From Claveliimonas sp034178805 (GTDB lineage Bacteria > Bacillota > Clostridia > Lachnospirales > Lachnospiraceae), in assembly GCF_050314255.1 (NCBI RefSeq), contig NZ_JBNPMZ010000011.1:1-64000 (forward strand): a stretch of 64,000 bases of DNA, read 5' to 3'. The translations under genes and the position numbers were made by a program. A model generated the notes under the pieces. The model had not been told where the DNA came from. It worked only from the letters and a program-made list of their open reading frames with translations, and made no database searches. This document shows positions 42,874 through 52,522 of this stretch, in pieces (within the stretch, counting starts at the first letter, position 1; the number at the start of each line of letters is the position of its first letter).

Positions 42874-45800
42874 CTATCCTTTTTTTCTTCTGACTCTGAT
42901 AACGACTCCAATTCCCAACGCTGCTGCAATCAAAAAAACAGCCCACATAAATACGTTAGCCCCATCTCCTGTTTTGATTGAATTTACAACTTTATTTATA
43001 ACAGAATTTGAGTTATCAGAACCTGTTCCATTGTCTGCAGCGGTTTTTACGGAGACAACTGCAAACTGTGGCAATTCTGAAACTTTAATAGACGCAAGCA
43101 TCTGTTTATTCAGTTCTACTTCTTTTACTTTTCCATCCTGATATACCAGAACTTTATAATTTTTACCATCACGTTTTGATACATCCATCCTGCAGCTCAA
43201 AAGTCCCTCATATTCTGCATGCTCCCGGATTTTTCCATAATAGAGTTCAGGATCAACTGCGAATTGAACCTGCATGCCATTATCCTTCGCATATTTTTCA
43301 AATGCCTTGTAAACAGCATCACTACTGCCAAGAGTTTCAAAACTCAATTCTGCATCTCTATGCATGGTTCCTGTAACGGAAAGACCGATTCGCTCCGCAG
43401 ATAACTCTTTTGTTACCATCATAGAAGAAGCTATTCTTGGGTATCCTCCATTCTTGTCCGCATCCCGAATCCATTCACGCAGATCATCATTTCCTTCTGC
43501 CAGTCTATTCAGAGTTGATGTAAAAGTATCATTTTTCATTTCATTTACAGTCATCTTCGTACCCTGATCAGTTGCATTAGACAGCTCGTCAAGGTAGTAT
43601 GTGCTGCTTATTGCACCGGCATTCTGACCGTAGATTGCTCCCGCCTGGCTTCCTTCTAATGTAGCAGATGAACAGTAGGCTATATTTATCTGAGCACCGG
43701 CGTCATTGATGCCGGCAATTCCTCCTGTAATTCCTCCTGCCTTCAGATTTCCTCTGTTGAAACAGTTTTCAATAATACCCCTGTTAATTGCAGCAATTCC
43801 TCCTGCAATTCCATCTATAGAAGAAACATTGGTTTCGGCATAGTTTCTGGTATTCCGGATCATACCATTATTCTCAATTACCACGCCTCCGGCCATTTCC
43901 TCTCCTGTAATAACGGTATTTGTTTCTGACAGATCATGGCGTTCTCCGGTTTCCCTGTCTGTATAAGAGCCCACCATATTAGAACCACTGATACATTCAT
44001 CTACAAGTCCATTATTTACTGCCGCAATTCCTGCTGCCCGGTTTCCCTTTGCATCCTGGAAGAAAATTCCCAATCTCTTTACAGTTCCGCCCTCTCCTAT
44101 TGTTCCAAAGAGAGATGCATCTCCTGTCTGATTATCAATATTAAATTTATAAATATAATATCCCTGTCCATCAAAGGTTCCCGTATATGGATTTTCTGCT
44201 GTTCCAATTTGAGCTGTCAGTGATTCGCCGCTGCCGGTAATGCTATTTGTCAGAATGAAATCTGCACCTGGATTGTCCTGTACAATCACTGCTGCCTCTT
44301 TTAAATCTGAAAAATCAGAGATTTTATAATTTCCGTTTTCATCCTGATCCATGTGATACCCTTCACTAATGGTAATATTCATATCCGGCATGTAAAATAC
44401 AGCTTCTCCATTTTCATCAAGCGGGATATTGATAACCGAACTGTTCTCAGCATCTGTTTTTCGGTAATTCACCGAACTAATATTAAGCCCGACAACCTTT
44501 ATTTTTAATTTGTCATCATAATGAACAGCATTCAAATCTATATCAGTTCCATTTTCATCGGTCACACTTATCGTTCCCTCGGATGGTTCATTCACAGTAA
44601 TGGAGTAGTTATTCTGAACAAATACTCCCTTTACGGTGATGTTCTCTGCCGGCATGGAAAATACTGCATAGTTCTCTTCAATATTTGCATTCACATCGAT
44701 GATATTATTTTGAGAATCATATACTCTTGTATTGTCCTGATCTACAGAGCATCCCCTGTCTGCATATGCAGCTACAATAATTTTCTCTCCCTGCTTTGCA
44801 CTGTTTTTACTGTCGGTTGCCAAATCTCTGATTTCTATAGTTCCGCTTCCTTCAATTATTTTAGAAATAGAATAGTCGGAACCCTCCATCTGAGATGCCA
44901 CAATTTCCACTGCACTTTCCGGCATTACAAATGTCAGAGGACTGTCCTCACTATCGGCCTCTCCCTGTGCAACCCACTGTGCAACCGGATTCGCCTCACC
45001 CGCCTGGTATACAAAGATATTCTCATCAGCACTCCATGCATCTTTCGAATAGTGAACTGTCACAACATCCCCTTCAGACGCATAGCGGATACTGTTTCCG
45101 GATGAATCAGAAACCGACAGCTTCATATTATCACTGTCTTTTGTTGCAATTTCATAAGTTGCTTTTCTAAAGGCTGCTTTAATGTTAACATCCTGTGCCG
45201 GCATTGTAAAGCTTCCTGCTCCACCATCCAGACTTAAGCTCTGTAATACGTCACCGTTAGCTCCACAAAGCAGAAGAGAACTGCAGTAGTATCCTTCATT
45301 TGGAGTCACTGTATAATTAACGGTCTCCTTATAAGATGCATTCTGAACACATTCAATAATTCCTGAGTTTTCCGGAGATACTGTCGCTGTAATATTATAA
45401 CTGCTCTCCTGCATTACAACACATATCGTCACTTTTCCTTTCAACAGATCTGTAATATCATCCAGTGTAACTGCGTATCTTCCATCTTCCTGACGGATTG
45501 CTCCCGGATCATCAATTGTTTGAAATGGTTCATACTCAAAATTACTCTTGAGCATAATCCTGCCGACGCCATATCCTTCTTCGATTTCATCCACCTTCAG
45601 ATAAACGGTATCTGTCAGTTTTGCCTCTGTAATCACCTCTCCGGCTTCATTCTGAAGAGATGCCTCTGCCCTGAAGGCCGGGAGAACTTCCGCGTCAACC
45701 GGTATATTTCCAACGTGCACACTTCCTTTGGAGGCTGTAATTTCAACATCTCCTGACGGCATCCTGAAACTGGTTGCGATCTTTCCATTTTCATCAGGCA

Positions 45801-48800
45801 CACATTCCGTCTTTACGATGGTTTTTCCTGAAGTTGTATCCTGAACTTCAATCTGAACCTTCCGAAACGTCGTACTTCCCGTGAGATTAACTGTATTTCC
45901 GGCTGGAATACCTGAAAGCTCATTCACATTCTGGTTATGTAATTCATCCAGTATGTCTAACTCTGCACCTTCTGCAACAGTTCCTATTTTAGCAGTGTAT
46001 GTTTTAATCGATTCAGAGGATCCGGAAACCTCCAGATACGGATATCCATCATTAATGGTATCATCTTGTTTCCAAACCGCATACTGATCTGTATCTGTAA
46101 TATTTTCATTCAACACATCAGCAAAGCCACTGCTTTTCATCTCAGAAACCGTCTTTGTATAGTCTACACTGCTGTTTGAACTGTAGGTTATTCCATTTTG
46201 CCCATCTTGCTTTTTCGCGCTATTCAGTGTCTGTTGCGTTTCTGTTGATATATAAGAGCAGGAAATGGAATCGCAGTTTCCTATATCATAAACGGTATTC
46301 ACACGGGCACCCTGCTGTGCTGTTTCAAATACCCAGTCGTATACAAATCCATCCTTTACATAGCAATTCCAGATTTTTCCTCCACTTCCTTCTGCACAGA
46401 TACCTCCTAAAATATTACCGCGGTATCCGCCTCCATATGAGCCTATATCCAGCTGTCCTGCGAAATAGCAGTTTTCAATACTTCCATTATTACAGTAAGC
46501 AATTCCGCCTGCATAATTATACTCTGAATAATTATCATCGCACGATATCTTTACGCTCGTATCCACACCGCAGTTTCGAATCACTGCACCAGACTCCACC
46601 GTATAGGCAATTCCTCCGGCATGTCCGGACGAAAGGTGGGAATCTCCGGATAGTTTACAATCTGTAATCAGTGAACCCGGCAGCATTGTCCTCGCAAAAG
46701 CACCTGCTCCGTCACTTGTCTGTCCCGGTGATTTGAAATTACTGAGTTCAAGGTTCTTTATCGTACCTCCCAATTCTTTGATAAAGCAAAATGATTGGGT
46801 TACATAAAGCCCTTCGATTTTATGACCGCCTCCGTCAAAGGTTCCATAGAAATCCTTTATAGGATAAAAGGTATCCCCCGTAGATGTTATATCCGCCGTA
46901 ACAACATAGTCTGCATTTCTATATACTCCCTCTGTGCTTCCTTCTGCATTCTCATATTCCTCATTTATTCTATCCGCATAGAAACAAAGAGTGTCATAAT
47001 CAGGAATCGCAAACGTTTCTTGTTGCGGTTCTTTTGTGTTATCTACTTTAATACTAAAATCTCCTGTGATATCACTTATAGTGTAGGTATACTGTCCTCC
47101 TGTTTCCTGACCGCTTAAAGATTTTTCTGTACTTCCACAAATATAGGTCACAACCGGTGAAGAGCCCTCTTCAACTGCTTCGACCTTTAACTCATATTTA
47201 AAAGATGTCCTTGCGGCAAATGAAGCACTTCCCTGAACCACATCACTGAGTATTTCATTTCCTGCTTCCTGAGCTTCTGCCTTTTCTATTATGGTTCCTT
47301 TCAGCCCCTGATCTACAGTTAAAGTACCCGTGTAAACACTGCATTTATTGAATACTACCTTTACTGTTACATTTTTTCTCGGCATCTTAAAGGTGATTTT
47401 CTGAATTCTGTCCTGTGCTGTAATACTGCTGCACTGACTCTCCACTTCATCCCCGGAAGCTGTTGTAACAGAATAGCTTTCCATCGCGCTTCCTTCTTCC
47501 GGTATCACACTGACAGTAACTGTTTCTCCGGAGTTATACTCAGCCAGGGCACTGGTTTGATTATCAAACTTTACCGTTCCGACTGCACCATTTTTATTCT
47601 CTATTACAGACTGAACCTCGTATCCATCTCTTTTACCGAACTCGGCTAATACTCTGACGTCACCTTCCGGCATTTTGAAGAAATTAGCATCATTGTCAGC
47701 TCTCACTAAAACCTCTGTGCCGTCCTCTTTTTTCACCGTAATGTTCTCGCAGTAATATGAATCGGCATCACTCGGTACTCCCTTAACGTACACCCGCTCG
47801 CCACTATAAAATGTACGGCTCATACCTGCACTTTCAATTGTCTGACCATCACTGTCTGCAAATACAAGTTGTCCGTGTTCGCACTCCGTAAGAGTCACTG
47901 TATGACCTTCTGCAAGTTTTGGAGATATTTTTACTTCTTTTGTTCCCATACTCTCTACCATTTCTTTCGTCATGGTAAACGTATAGACCTTCACTCCATC
48001 AGGCAATGTACTTTCTCTATCTTTATCCTCTGTCACTTCTATATCCGACAGGGGATTCCCGGATACATCCGTTACTTCAATACCTTCCGCAAGGATACCT
48101 TCTTCCGTCCATACATTGACACTGACCGTACTTTCGGCCGTAAATGATTTCCGGTCTATTCCGGGGGTACCGGTAAACTGCAGTTTTGCTTTCTGCCCGT
48201 CATCTTCCAAAACTGCCATGCATTCCTCTTCTATATTCTTTGTCACAATCTGCAGCGTTGTATTTCTGAAAGGCATAGGAAATGTGCTTAATACGTAATA
48301 TCCATCATCACTGACCTCCAGAAAATCCTCGATATCACCGATATCATCAACAGTAGCAAAATCATCCACTTCTCTCAAACGACCCGCCTGATTTTCTCCG
48401 TATAAATAAGCCGATGAGATTTCTTTGCCGTCATCCAGCTTCACCCGAACATCAATGCAATCTCCTGCCGGAATAGTGTAATTACCATTATCGTCCGGAA
48501 AAATTACTGTTGGATCTCCATTCTCATCCAGTTTATCATTATTTACTATTCTGACATCAGCCCCTTCGTCCTTTACCACCCTGAATTCCAGAGGCACATC
48601 CTTATCAGAATCTTTTTTCATGATAAATCCTGCAGTTCTGTCATCAATTCCCTCTTCCAGAATATCATCTTCCAGATCCAGATCTTTCCTTGACGCGCCC
48701 AGATCCGATCTTTGCACGGATTTCAAATCATAAAAATCTACATTTGCATCCCCTGTCTGATTAAGCGCGTCATAATTATCATAGGTTCTTGTAACACCAT

Positions 48801-50271
48801 AGAAAGGATCTGTGTTTTCATAATTGGCAAATACAGGAGACATTTTTTCTATTTTTACAAGATATTCTGCCAGATTATTGGAAGCCAGATCATATGAACC
48901 GTATTCTGTAATCTCCGATAACTCCTCCGGCCCTGCAATCAGGTTAAATGCTGCCCAGTGACCTTTTCCATGAAGAAGATTATAGTAATCTCCGGTCGGA
49001 TTATGATTCGTTGCCACCCACTTATCCGTCACCATAACCATATCGCCCAATGTAAATGTCGGATTAATACCTCCATCGCTATATACGGCATAGGTACTTC
49101 CATCTCTTAATTTCAAAATGGAATATGCCAAAGTGTCTTTTGTCTTACTCGCTGTAGCTGTATATACTTCCTGACCATGTCCTAATTGATGTGTACCCAC
49201 CTCTCTTGATTCCTCATAATCCATTGTGACTCTTGTGGGTTGTGTGTCATAAGGCCTCATACAGTCAGTCGTCACATTACCACAGATAGAAGCCATCTGA
49301 TTGATCGCATTCACCACATAATTGCTTCCCTTTTCAAGCTCTGACCATGCAAGGGCTATTTTGTCAGCCCGCTCTTCCCAGGTCATGGATGTATCTACAT
49401 TGATCGCATTCACTTTCATCACTGTATAGAGCTGAAACACCTGCATATAATAACACATAGGTATAATAGCGTAATTCAGACCATTGGTCATTGCTTCGTA
49501 CATCCATGACTGGGATGCAGTCGCATCTGTATAATAGTTCTTTACAGCAGTAAGATATGTATTATCGACTGCGCCATTTTTAAACCTGTCTTTCCATTGG
49601 TCCGGCTCCTGGTATGTGGATGCCGGCTCATAAGGGCTGACCGCACGGAGATAAGCAAGAATATCATTCGTAAAATTAAAGGATATGGTTGTGGAGTCCT
49701 TGTTTTCCAGGGACTCATTTTTATAGAACTTTTCAATTGTATCGTATTGCAATTTCAGGGCATTATAATTTTCCTGAGTCGGATTCTCTCCATAATTTAT
49801 GGCAGCAACCAGCAAAGCCTCATACTCAGACCAGATCGTGTGATATCGAACATTGAAATCATCCATAACATCAGCGATATCGCTAATTGCTATTTGATCC
49901 AATTTAAGCTCCATATCTTTATTCTGTTTTTCGATATATGTAAGTTCCTCCTCGATCACTTCAAGATCTTTCAGAATCTCCTCGCACATATCGATAATTT
50001 TATCCGCTCGTTTTTCTTCCGGTGATTTGAGCATATTTCCAAGCTTTCCCAAAAGCTCACCAAGTTCTGTGCCCGAGTCCGCTGCATGGTTGCACACCAT
50101 AACAAGCCCTCTCTTCGCTCCGTGTACAACTACTCCGGCAATTTTTGCGCCTATACCGGCTTCCACCTGCTTAGCCGGAATTGCAAAGAAACTTCCCGTC
50201 ACCAGCACGATGGTCAGTATCACAGCCAAAAATCTTTTAAAAATATTTCGTTTATACTTTATCTTTATCAT
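42874..50271 (-). CDS. giant secreted, cell-anchored repeat protein (2465 residues)
   Basis: The signal peptide (FLAVILTIVLVTGSFFAIPA) is followed by a helical segment of about 300 residues with a coiled coil (EEILKDLEVIEEELTYIEK near 95) that looks like alpha-helical toxin or adhesin stalks. From about 700 many Ig-like and InlB_B-like modules end in xMPxxxV (FFKMPEGDVRV, ITFKMPRKNVTV, GSFTMPAQDVNI, AVFSMPAENITV). Two GLUG-type beta-solenoid stretches lie near 1090-1420 (FYGTFDGGGHKIEGL) and 1970-2280 (YTGTFDGQGYYIY). The C-terminus is IKTGDGAN, a TM helix and RVRRKKG, an anchor without LPXTG. It is the first gene of a four-gene cassette; GGAGGAGAAAA precedes the ATG. Probably an adhesin; target unknown. 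Confidence 0.85.
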   Translation of the reverse strand: MIKIKYKRNIFKRFLAVILTIVLVTGSFFAIPAKQVEAGIGAKIAGVVVHGAKRGLVMVCNHAADSGTELGELLGKLGNMLKSPEEKRADKIIDMCEEILKDLEVIEEELTYIEKQNKDMELKLDQIAISDIADVMDDFNVRYHTIWSEYEALLVAAINYGENPTQENYNALKLQYDTIEKFYKNESLENKDSTTISFNFTNDILAYLRAVSPYEPASTYQEPDQWKDRFKNGAVDNTYLTAVKNYYTDATASQSWMYEAMTNGLNYAIIPMCYYMQVFQLYTVMKVNAINVDTSMTWEERADKIALAWSELEKGSNYVVNAINQMASICGNVTTDCMRPYDTQPTRVTMDYEESREVGTHQLGHGQEVYTATASKTKDTLAYSILKLRDGSTYAVYSDGGINPTFTLGDMVMVTDKWVATNHNPTGDYYNLLHGKGHWAAFNLIAGPEELSEITEYGSYDLASNNLAEYLVKIEKMSPVFANYENTDPFYGVTRTYDNYDALNQTGDANVDFYDLKSVQRSDLGASRKDLDLEDDILEEGIDDRTAGFIMKKDSDKDVPLEFRVVKDEGADVRIVNNDKLDENGDPTVIFPDDNGNYTIPAGDCIDVRVKLDDGKEISSAYLYGENQAGRLREVDDFATVDDIGDIEDFLEVSDDGYYVLSTFPMPFRNTTLQIVTKNIEEECMAVLEDDGQKAKLQFTGTPGIDRKSFTAESTVSVNVWTEEGILAEGIEVTDVSGNPLSDIEVTEDKDRESTLPDGVKVYTFTMTKEMVESMGTKEVKISPKLAEGHTVTLTECEHGQLVFADSDGQTIESAGMSRTFYSGERVYVKGVPSDADSYYCENITVKKEDGTEVLVRADNDANFFKMPEGDVRVLAEFGKRDGYEVQSVIENKNGAVGTVKFDNQTSALAEYNSGETVTVSVIPEEGSAMESYSVTTASGDEVESQCSSITAQDRIQKITFKMPRKNVTVKVVFNKCSVYTGTLTVDQGLKGTIIEKAEAQEAGNEILSDVVQGSASFAARTSFKYELKVEAVEEGSSPVVTYICGSTEKSLSGQETGGQYTYTISDITGDFSIKVDNTKEPQQETFAIPDYDTLCFYADRINEEYENAEGSTEGVYRNADYVVTADITSTGDTFYPIKDFYGTFDGGGHKIEGLYVTQSFCFIKELGGTIKNLELSNFKSPGQTSDGAGAFARTMLPGSLITDCKLSGDSHLSSGHAGGIAYTVESGAVIRNCGVDTSVKISCDDNYSEYNYAGGIAYCNNGSIENCYFAGQLDIGSYGGGYRGNILGGICAEGSGGKIWNCYVKDGFVYDWVFETAQQGARVNTVYDIGNCDSISCSYISTETQQTLNSAKKQDGQNGITYSSNSSVDYTKTVSEMKSSGFADVLNENITDTDQYAVWKQDDTINDGYPYLEVSGSSESIKTYTAKIGTVAEGAELDILDELHNQNVNELSGIPAGNTVNLTGSTTFRKVQIEVQDTTSGKTIVKTECVPDENGKIATSFRMPSGDVEITASKGSVHVGNIPVDAEVLPAFRAEASLQNEAGEVITEAKLTDTVYLKVDEIEEGYGVGRIMLKSNFEYEPFQTIDDPGAIRQEDGRYAVTLDDITDLLKGKVTICVVMQESSYNITATVSPENSGIIECVQNASYKETVNYTVTPNEGYYCSSLLLCGANGDVLQSLSLDGGAGSFTMPAQDVNIKAAFRKATYEIATKDSDNMKLSVSDSSGNSIRYASEGDVVTVHYSKDAWSADENIFVYQAGEANPVAQWVAQGEADSEDSPLTFVMPESAVEIVASQMEGSDYSISKIIEGSGTIEIRDLATDSKNSAKQGEKIIVAAYADRGCSVDQDNTRVYDSQNNIIDVNANIEENYAVFSMPAENITVKGVFVQNNYSITVNEPSEGTISVTDENGTDIDLNAVHYDDKLKIKVVGLNISSVNYRKTDAENSSVINIPLDENGEAVFYMPDMNITISEGYHMDQDENGNYKISDFSDLKEAAVIVQDNPGADFILTNSITGSGESLTAQIGTAENPYTGTFDGQGYYIYKFNIDNQTGDASLFGTIGEGGTVKRLGIFFQDAKGNRAAGIAAVNNGLVDECISGSNMVGSYTDRETGERHDLSETNTVITGEEMAGGVVIENNGMIRNTRNYAETNVSSIDGIAGGIAAINRGIIENCFNRGNLKAGGITGGIAGINDAGAQINIAYCSSATLEGSQAGAIYGQNAGAISSTYYLDELSNATDQGTKMTVNEMKNDTFTSTLNRLAEGNDDLREWIRDADKNGGYPRIASSMMVTKELSAERIGLSVTGTMHRDAELSFETLGSSDAVYKAFEKYAKDNGMQVQFAVDPELYYGKIREHAEYEGLLSCRMDVSKRDGKNYKVLVYQDGKVKEVELNKQMLASIKVSELPQFAVVSVKTAADNGTGSDNSNSVINKVVNSIKTGDGANVFMWAVFLIAAALGIGVVIRVRRKKG

Positions 50272-50305
50272 TTTTCTCCTCCTTTCGCGTAGAACATTTA
50301 TATTA

Positions 50306-50334
50306 ACAATAACATAAATTCAATTTATGTGCAA
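50306..50334 (-). promoter_or_regulatory. promoter of the surface cassette with palindromic operator
   Basis: Minus strand TTGCAC (50329-50334), 17 bases, TATTGT (50306-50311). The spacer is filled by the 19-base palindrome ACATAAATTCAATTTATGT (50312-50330), so a bound protein would sit exactly between the boxes. Confidence 0.7.
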
Positions 50335-50445
50335 CTTTACATCGTTTTAAATCTTCTTAATTATTTATTTTTCGAATCAAACACACAACATATTTAATTT
50401 ATCATCATATTATATGTTTATTATTATGCGTTTTAATTCCCTGTA

Positions 50446-50474
50446 TTGTAATTTAAGATCATCTGTAGTAATAT
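50446..50474 (+). promoter_or_regulatory. promoter of the LytTR-PAS regulator
   Basis: TTGTAA (50446-50451), 17 bases, TAATAT (50469-50474) on the plus strand, 30 bases before the ATG, which is preceded by AAAGGATGG. Confidence 0.6.
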
Positions 50475-50503
50475 AAATTCAGAATGTAAAGGATGGTTAA
50501 CTT

Positions 50504-51211
50504 ATGAATTATAATGTGCCGCGCTATTTTGAGCGCAAAAAAATAAAGGATTCTGACATCATGTATCTTACACGCCAGAATCCGCATACAATCATTACTC
50601 TCCTTAACGGAGAAAAACTTACTACCACAATTCCCATGAAAGAAATTGCATTGTATTTACCCACAGATGATTTTCTGAATATTACCAAAGGTATCACTCT
50701 GAGAAAAGATCAGATTGTAAACATTTCAGATGAGGGTTTATATACTATGACGGATGGATGCATTTTTCAGGGGCGAAAGAGAAATGTAAGCCAGCATAAA
50801 CAAGTCAGGAAATCTTTGAACCTGCCCCATGCAATGCAGGATGATACGGATCGTCACATTCCGCTTGATCTTCTTGAAAAATGTAGCCTGCTTGACAAAA
50901 TGCCATTGGCTTTTTGTATCATTGAACTGGTCTTTGATGCATGCGGGCACGGCGTAGACTTTATTTTCCGCTACTGCAATGCCGAAATGGCTGTTGTTGA
51001 AGGCATACCTGTTTCCGAAATGCTCAATCACTCTTTCTACGAGGTTTTCAAAAACGGAGATAAAAAATGGCTGGTAACTTACGCCGATGTCGCTCTAAAC
51101 GGTACCAGACGCGTAATCTGTGACTTTAGTCCGGAGATTGGCCGGACTTTGACCATTCATTGCTACCAGCCCAGTCCCGGATACTGTGCCTGTGTTTTGA
51201 TTCCTGCATAA
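50504..51211 (+). CDS. LytTR DNA-binding domain fused to a PAS domain
   Basis: 235 residues. Residues about 12-95 are LytTR-like (IKDSDIMYLTRQNPHTIITLL, FLNITKGITLRKDQIVNIS, FQGRKRNVS), and about 130-232 a PAS-type sensor (MPLAFCIIELVFDACGHGVDFIFRYCNAEMAVVEG region). The usual response regulator has REC before LytTR; here DNA-binding comes first and the sensor is C-terminal. It is transcribed away from the giant surface gene, with 230 bases between them, and is the best candidate to control the cassette, but LytTR sites are usually direct repeats, unlike the palindrome seen there. Confidence 0.75.
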   Translation: MNYNVPRYFERKKIKDSDIMYLTRQNPHTIITLLNGEKLTTTIPMKEIALYLPTDDFLNITKGITLRKDQIVNISDEGLYTMTDGCIFQGRKRNVSQHKQVRKSLNLPHAMQDDTDRHIPLDLLEKCSLLDKMPLAFCIIELVFDACGHGVDFIFRYCNAEMAVVEGIPVSEMLNHSFYEVFKNGDKKWLVTYADVALNGTRRVICDFSPEIGRTLTIHCYQPSPGYCACVLIPA

Positions 51212-51223
51212 CGCAAAACACCC

Positions 51224-51241
51224 CGGAAATGCATATTTCCG
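51224..51241 (+). terminator. weak terminator after LytTR-PAS gene
   Basis: CGGAAAT-gcat-ATTTCCG followed by TCTTTA. It also lies just past the end of the convergent SOD gene. Confidence 0.45.
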
Positions 51242-51258
51242 TCTTTACAGGTCCATAT

Positions 51259-51741
51259 CTATCTCATATCCTTATCCCAGCCCACGATCTCACCGCATGC
51301 AATCTTTTCTCCGGAATTTCCGGAAGGCTGGGAATGAAAATCATCCGGTTTATCATGCAGGATAATTGTCTTTCCTATCACTTCTTCCGGGTAAAACCGT
51401 GTTGTATAAACTGCCATCCACGCAGTACCGTTATTACTTAATATTGGCGGCAGATCTCCTGCATGTTCCGGATGGGGCAGCTTTTTCGGATTATAATGCT
51501 GCCCCGCATCTGCAAAAGGGTCACTTACGTTTCCTGTGCAGGATCCCCCATCGTGAATGTGAAAACCATGAAAACCGCCGCTTTTTTCTGTGATTTCGCC
51601 GGGAATTCCGTAAATTGCCGCCACAAGGATCGTGCCTCCGTAAGTATCATACAAATCCACCTTTCCACGAATCGATCTGTATTTTTCACTGCCCTTTATC
51701 TCTGCCGTAGCACTTGGCCGCATTTTCTTTTCTAAAAACAT
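51259..51741 (-). CDS. Cu/Zn superoxide dismutase family protein
   Basis: 160 residues with all metal ligands in place: GFHIHDG (two His), GQHYNP (bridging His), PHPEHAGD (His, His, Asp), TIILHDK (His), and the disulfide Cys pair (GGSC and IACG). The active-site Arg of SODs (GNxGxRxACG) is Lys here (GNSGEKIACG). No signal peptide is seen, so the enzyme appears cytoplasmic, unlike most bacterial SodC proteins. It dismutates superoxide. Anaerobes use this against brief oxygen exposure. GAAGGAGTGTGATT precedes the ATG. Confidence 0.87.
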   Translation of the reverse strand: MFLEKKMRPSATAEIKGSEKYRSIRGKVDLYDTYGGTILVAAIYGIPGEITEKSGGFHGFHIHDGGSCTGNVSDPFADAGQHYNPKKLPHPEHAGDLPPILSNNGTAWMAVYTTRFYPEEVIGKTIILHDKPDDFHSQPSGNSGEKIACGEIVGWDKDMR

Positions 51742-51778
51742 ATAATCACACTCCTTCTAAACCAGTATATAAAAAAAG

Positions 51779-51808
51779 AAGGCGGTTGTGCCTGTCACAC
51801 TCCGCCTT
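51779..51808 (-). terminator. terminator of the ktr-kdp operon
   Basis: Minus-strand stem AAGGCGG...CCGCCTT with inner GTG/CAC pairs, followed by CTTTTTTTAT, 16 bases after the response regulator stop. Confidence 0.8.
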
Positions 51809-51823
51809 GCTTAACAATTTCCC

Positions 51824-52522
51824 TTATTCAACTTTCAACATCCGATACCCCACTCCGATATGAGTCTGTATATACTGGGGTGAATCCGGCTCCGACTCCA
51901 GCTTCTTCCGAAGGGTGGCCATAAATACCCTCAGTGATGCAATATCATTTTCCCAGCTGCTGCCCCAGATTTTCTGCGTCAGAAAGGTGTGCGTCAATAC
52001 CTTCCCCACATTTTGGGAGAGGAGGCACAAAAGCTTATACTCCATCGGGGTCAGATGTAGCTCCTTCTCCCCTATGCTGGCGCACCCTGCCGCATAATCG
52101 ATTTTCAGTGCCCCGTTGGTAAATACGGACTGACTCGGTGCCTGATTCTCCATATAAAGAAGTCTGCGCTGCGTCACCCGAAGACGTGCCAGAAGCTCCT
52201 CCACAGAAAATGGTTTGGTCAGATAATCATCCGCTCCCGCATCCAGTGCTTCTATCTTATCTGTATCCTCACTTCGCGCACTGATCACAATAATGGGAAG
52301 GTTGGACCAGCTACGGATGCGCCGGATGATGTCTACTCCATCCATATCCGGCAGTCCCAGATCCAGGAAAATCACATCCGGATTGTGGGAGGAGGCCTCC
52401 ATTATAGCCGTTTCACCCGTTGATGCAGTCAAATAATGATAATCGTGTGCTTTCAATGTAGTTGTAATCAGGTTCCGCACAGGCGCGTCATCCTCTACGA
52501 CCAGAATCAATGGTTTATTCAT
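51824..52522 (-). CDS. kdpE: KdpE-like OmpR-family response regulator
   Basis: 232 residues: receiver domain with phospho-acceptor Asp in VIFLDLGLPDMDGV near 56, DAGADDYLTKPF, and a winged-helix DNA-binding domain (LHLTPMEYKLLCLLSQN, RVFMATLRKKLE, VGYRML). It matches KdpE closely and is encoded right after the KdpD-like kinase, overlapping it by eight bases. No kdpFABC lies here, so its target may be the ktr genes of the same operon. Confidence 0.9.
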   Translation of the reverse strand: MNKPLILVVEDDAPVRNLITTTLKAHDYHYLTASTGETAIMEASSHNPDVIFLDLGLPDMDGVDIIRRIRSWSNLPIIVISARSEDTDKIEALDAGADDYLTKPFSVEELLARLRVTQRRLLYMENQAPSQSVFTNGALKIDYAAGCASIGEKELHLTPMEYKLLCLLSQNVGKVLTHTFLTQKIWGSSWENDIASLRVFMATLRKKLESEPDSPQYIQTHIGVGYRMLKVE

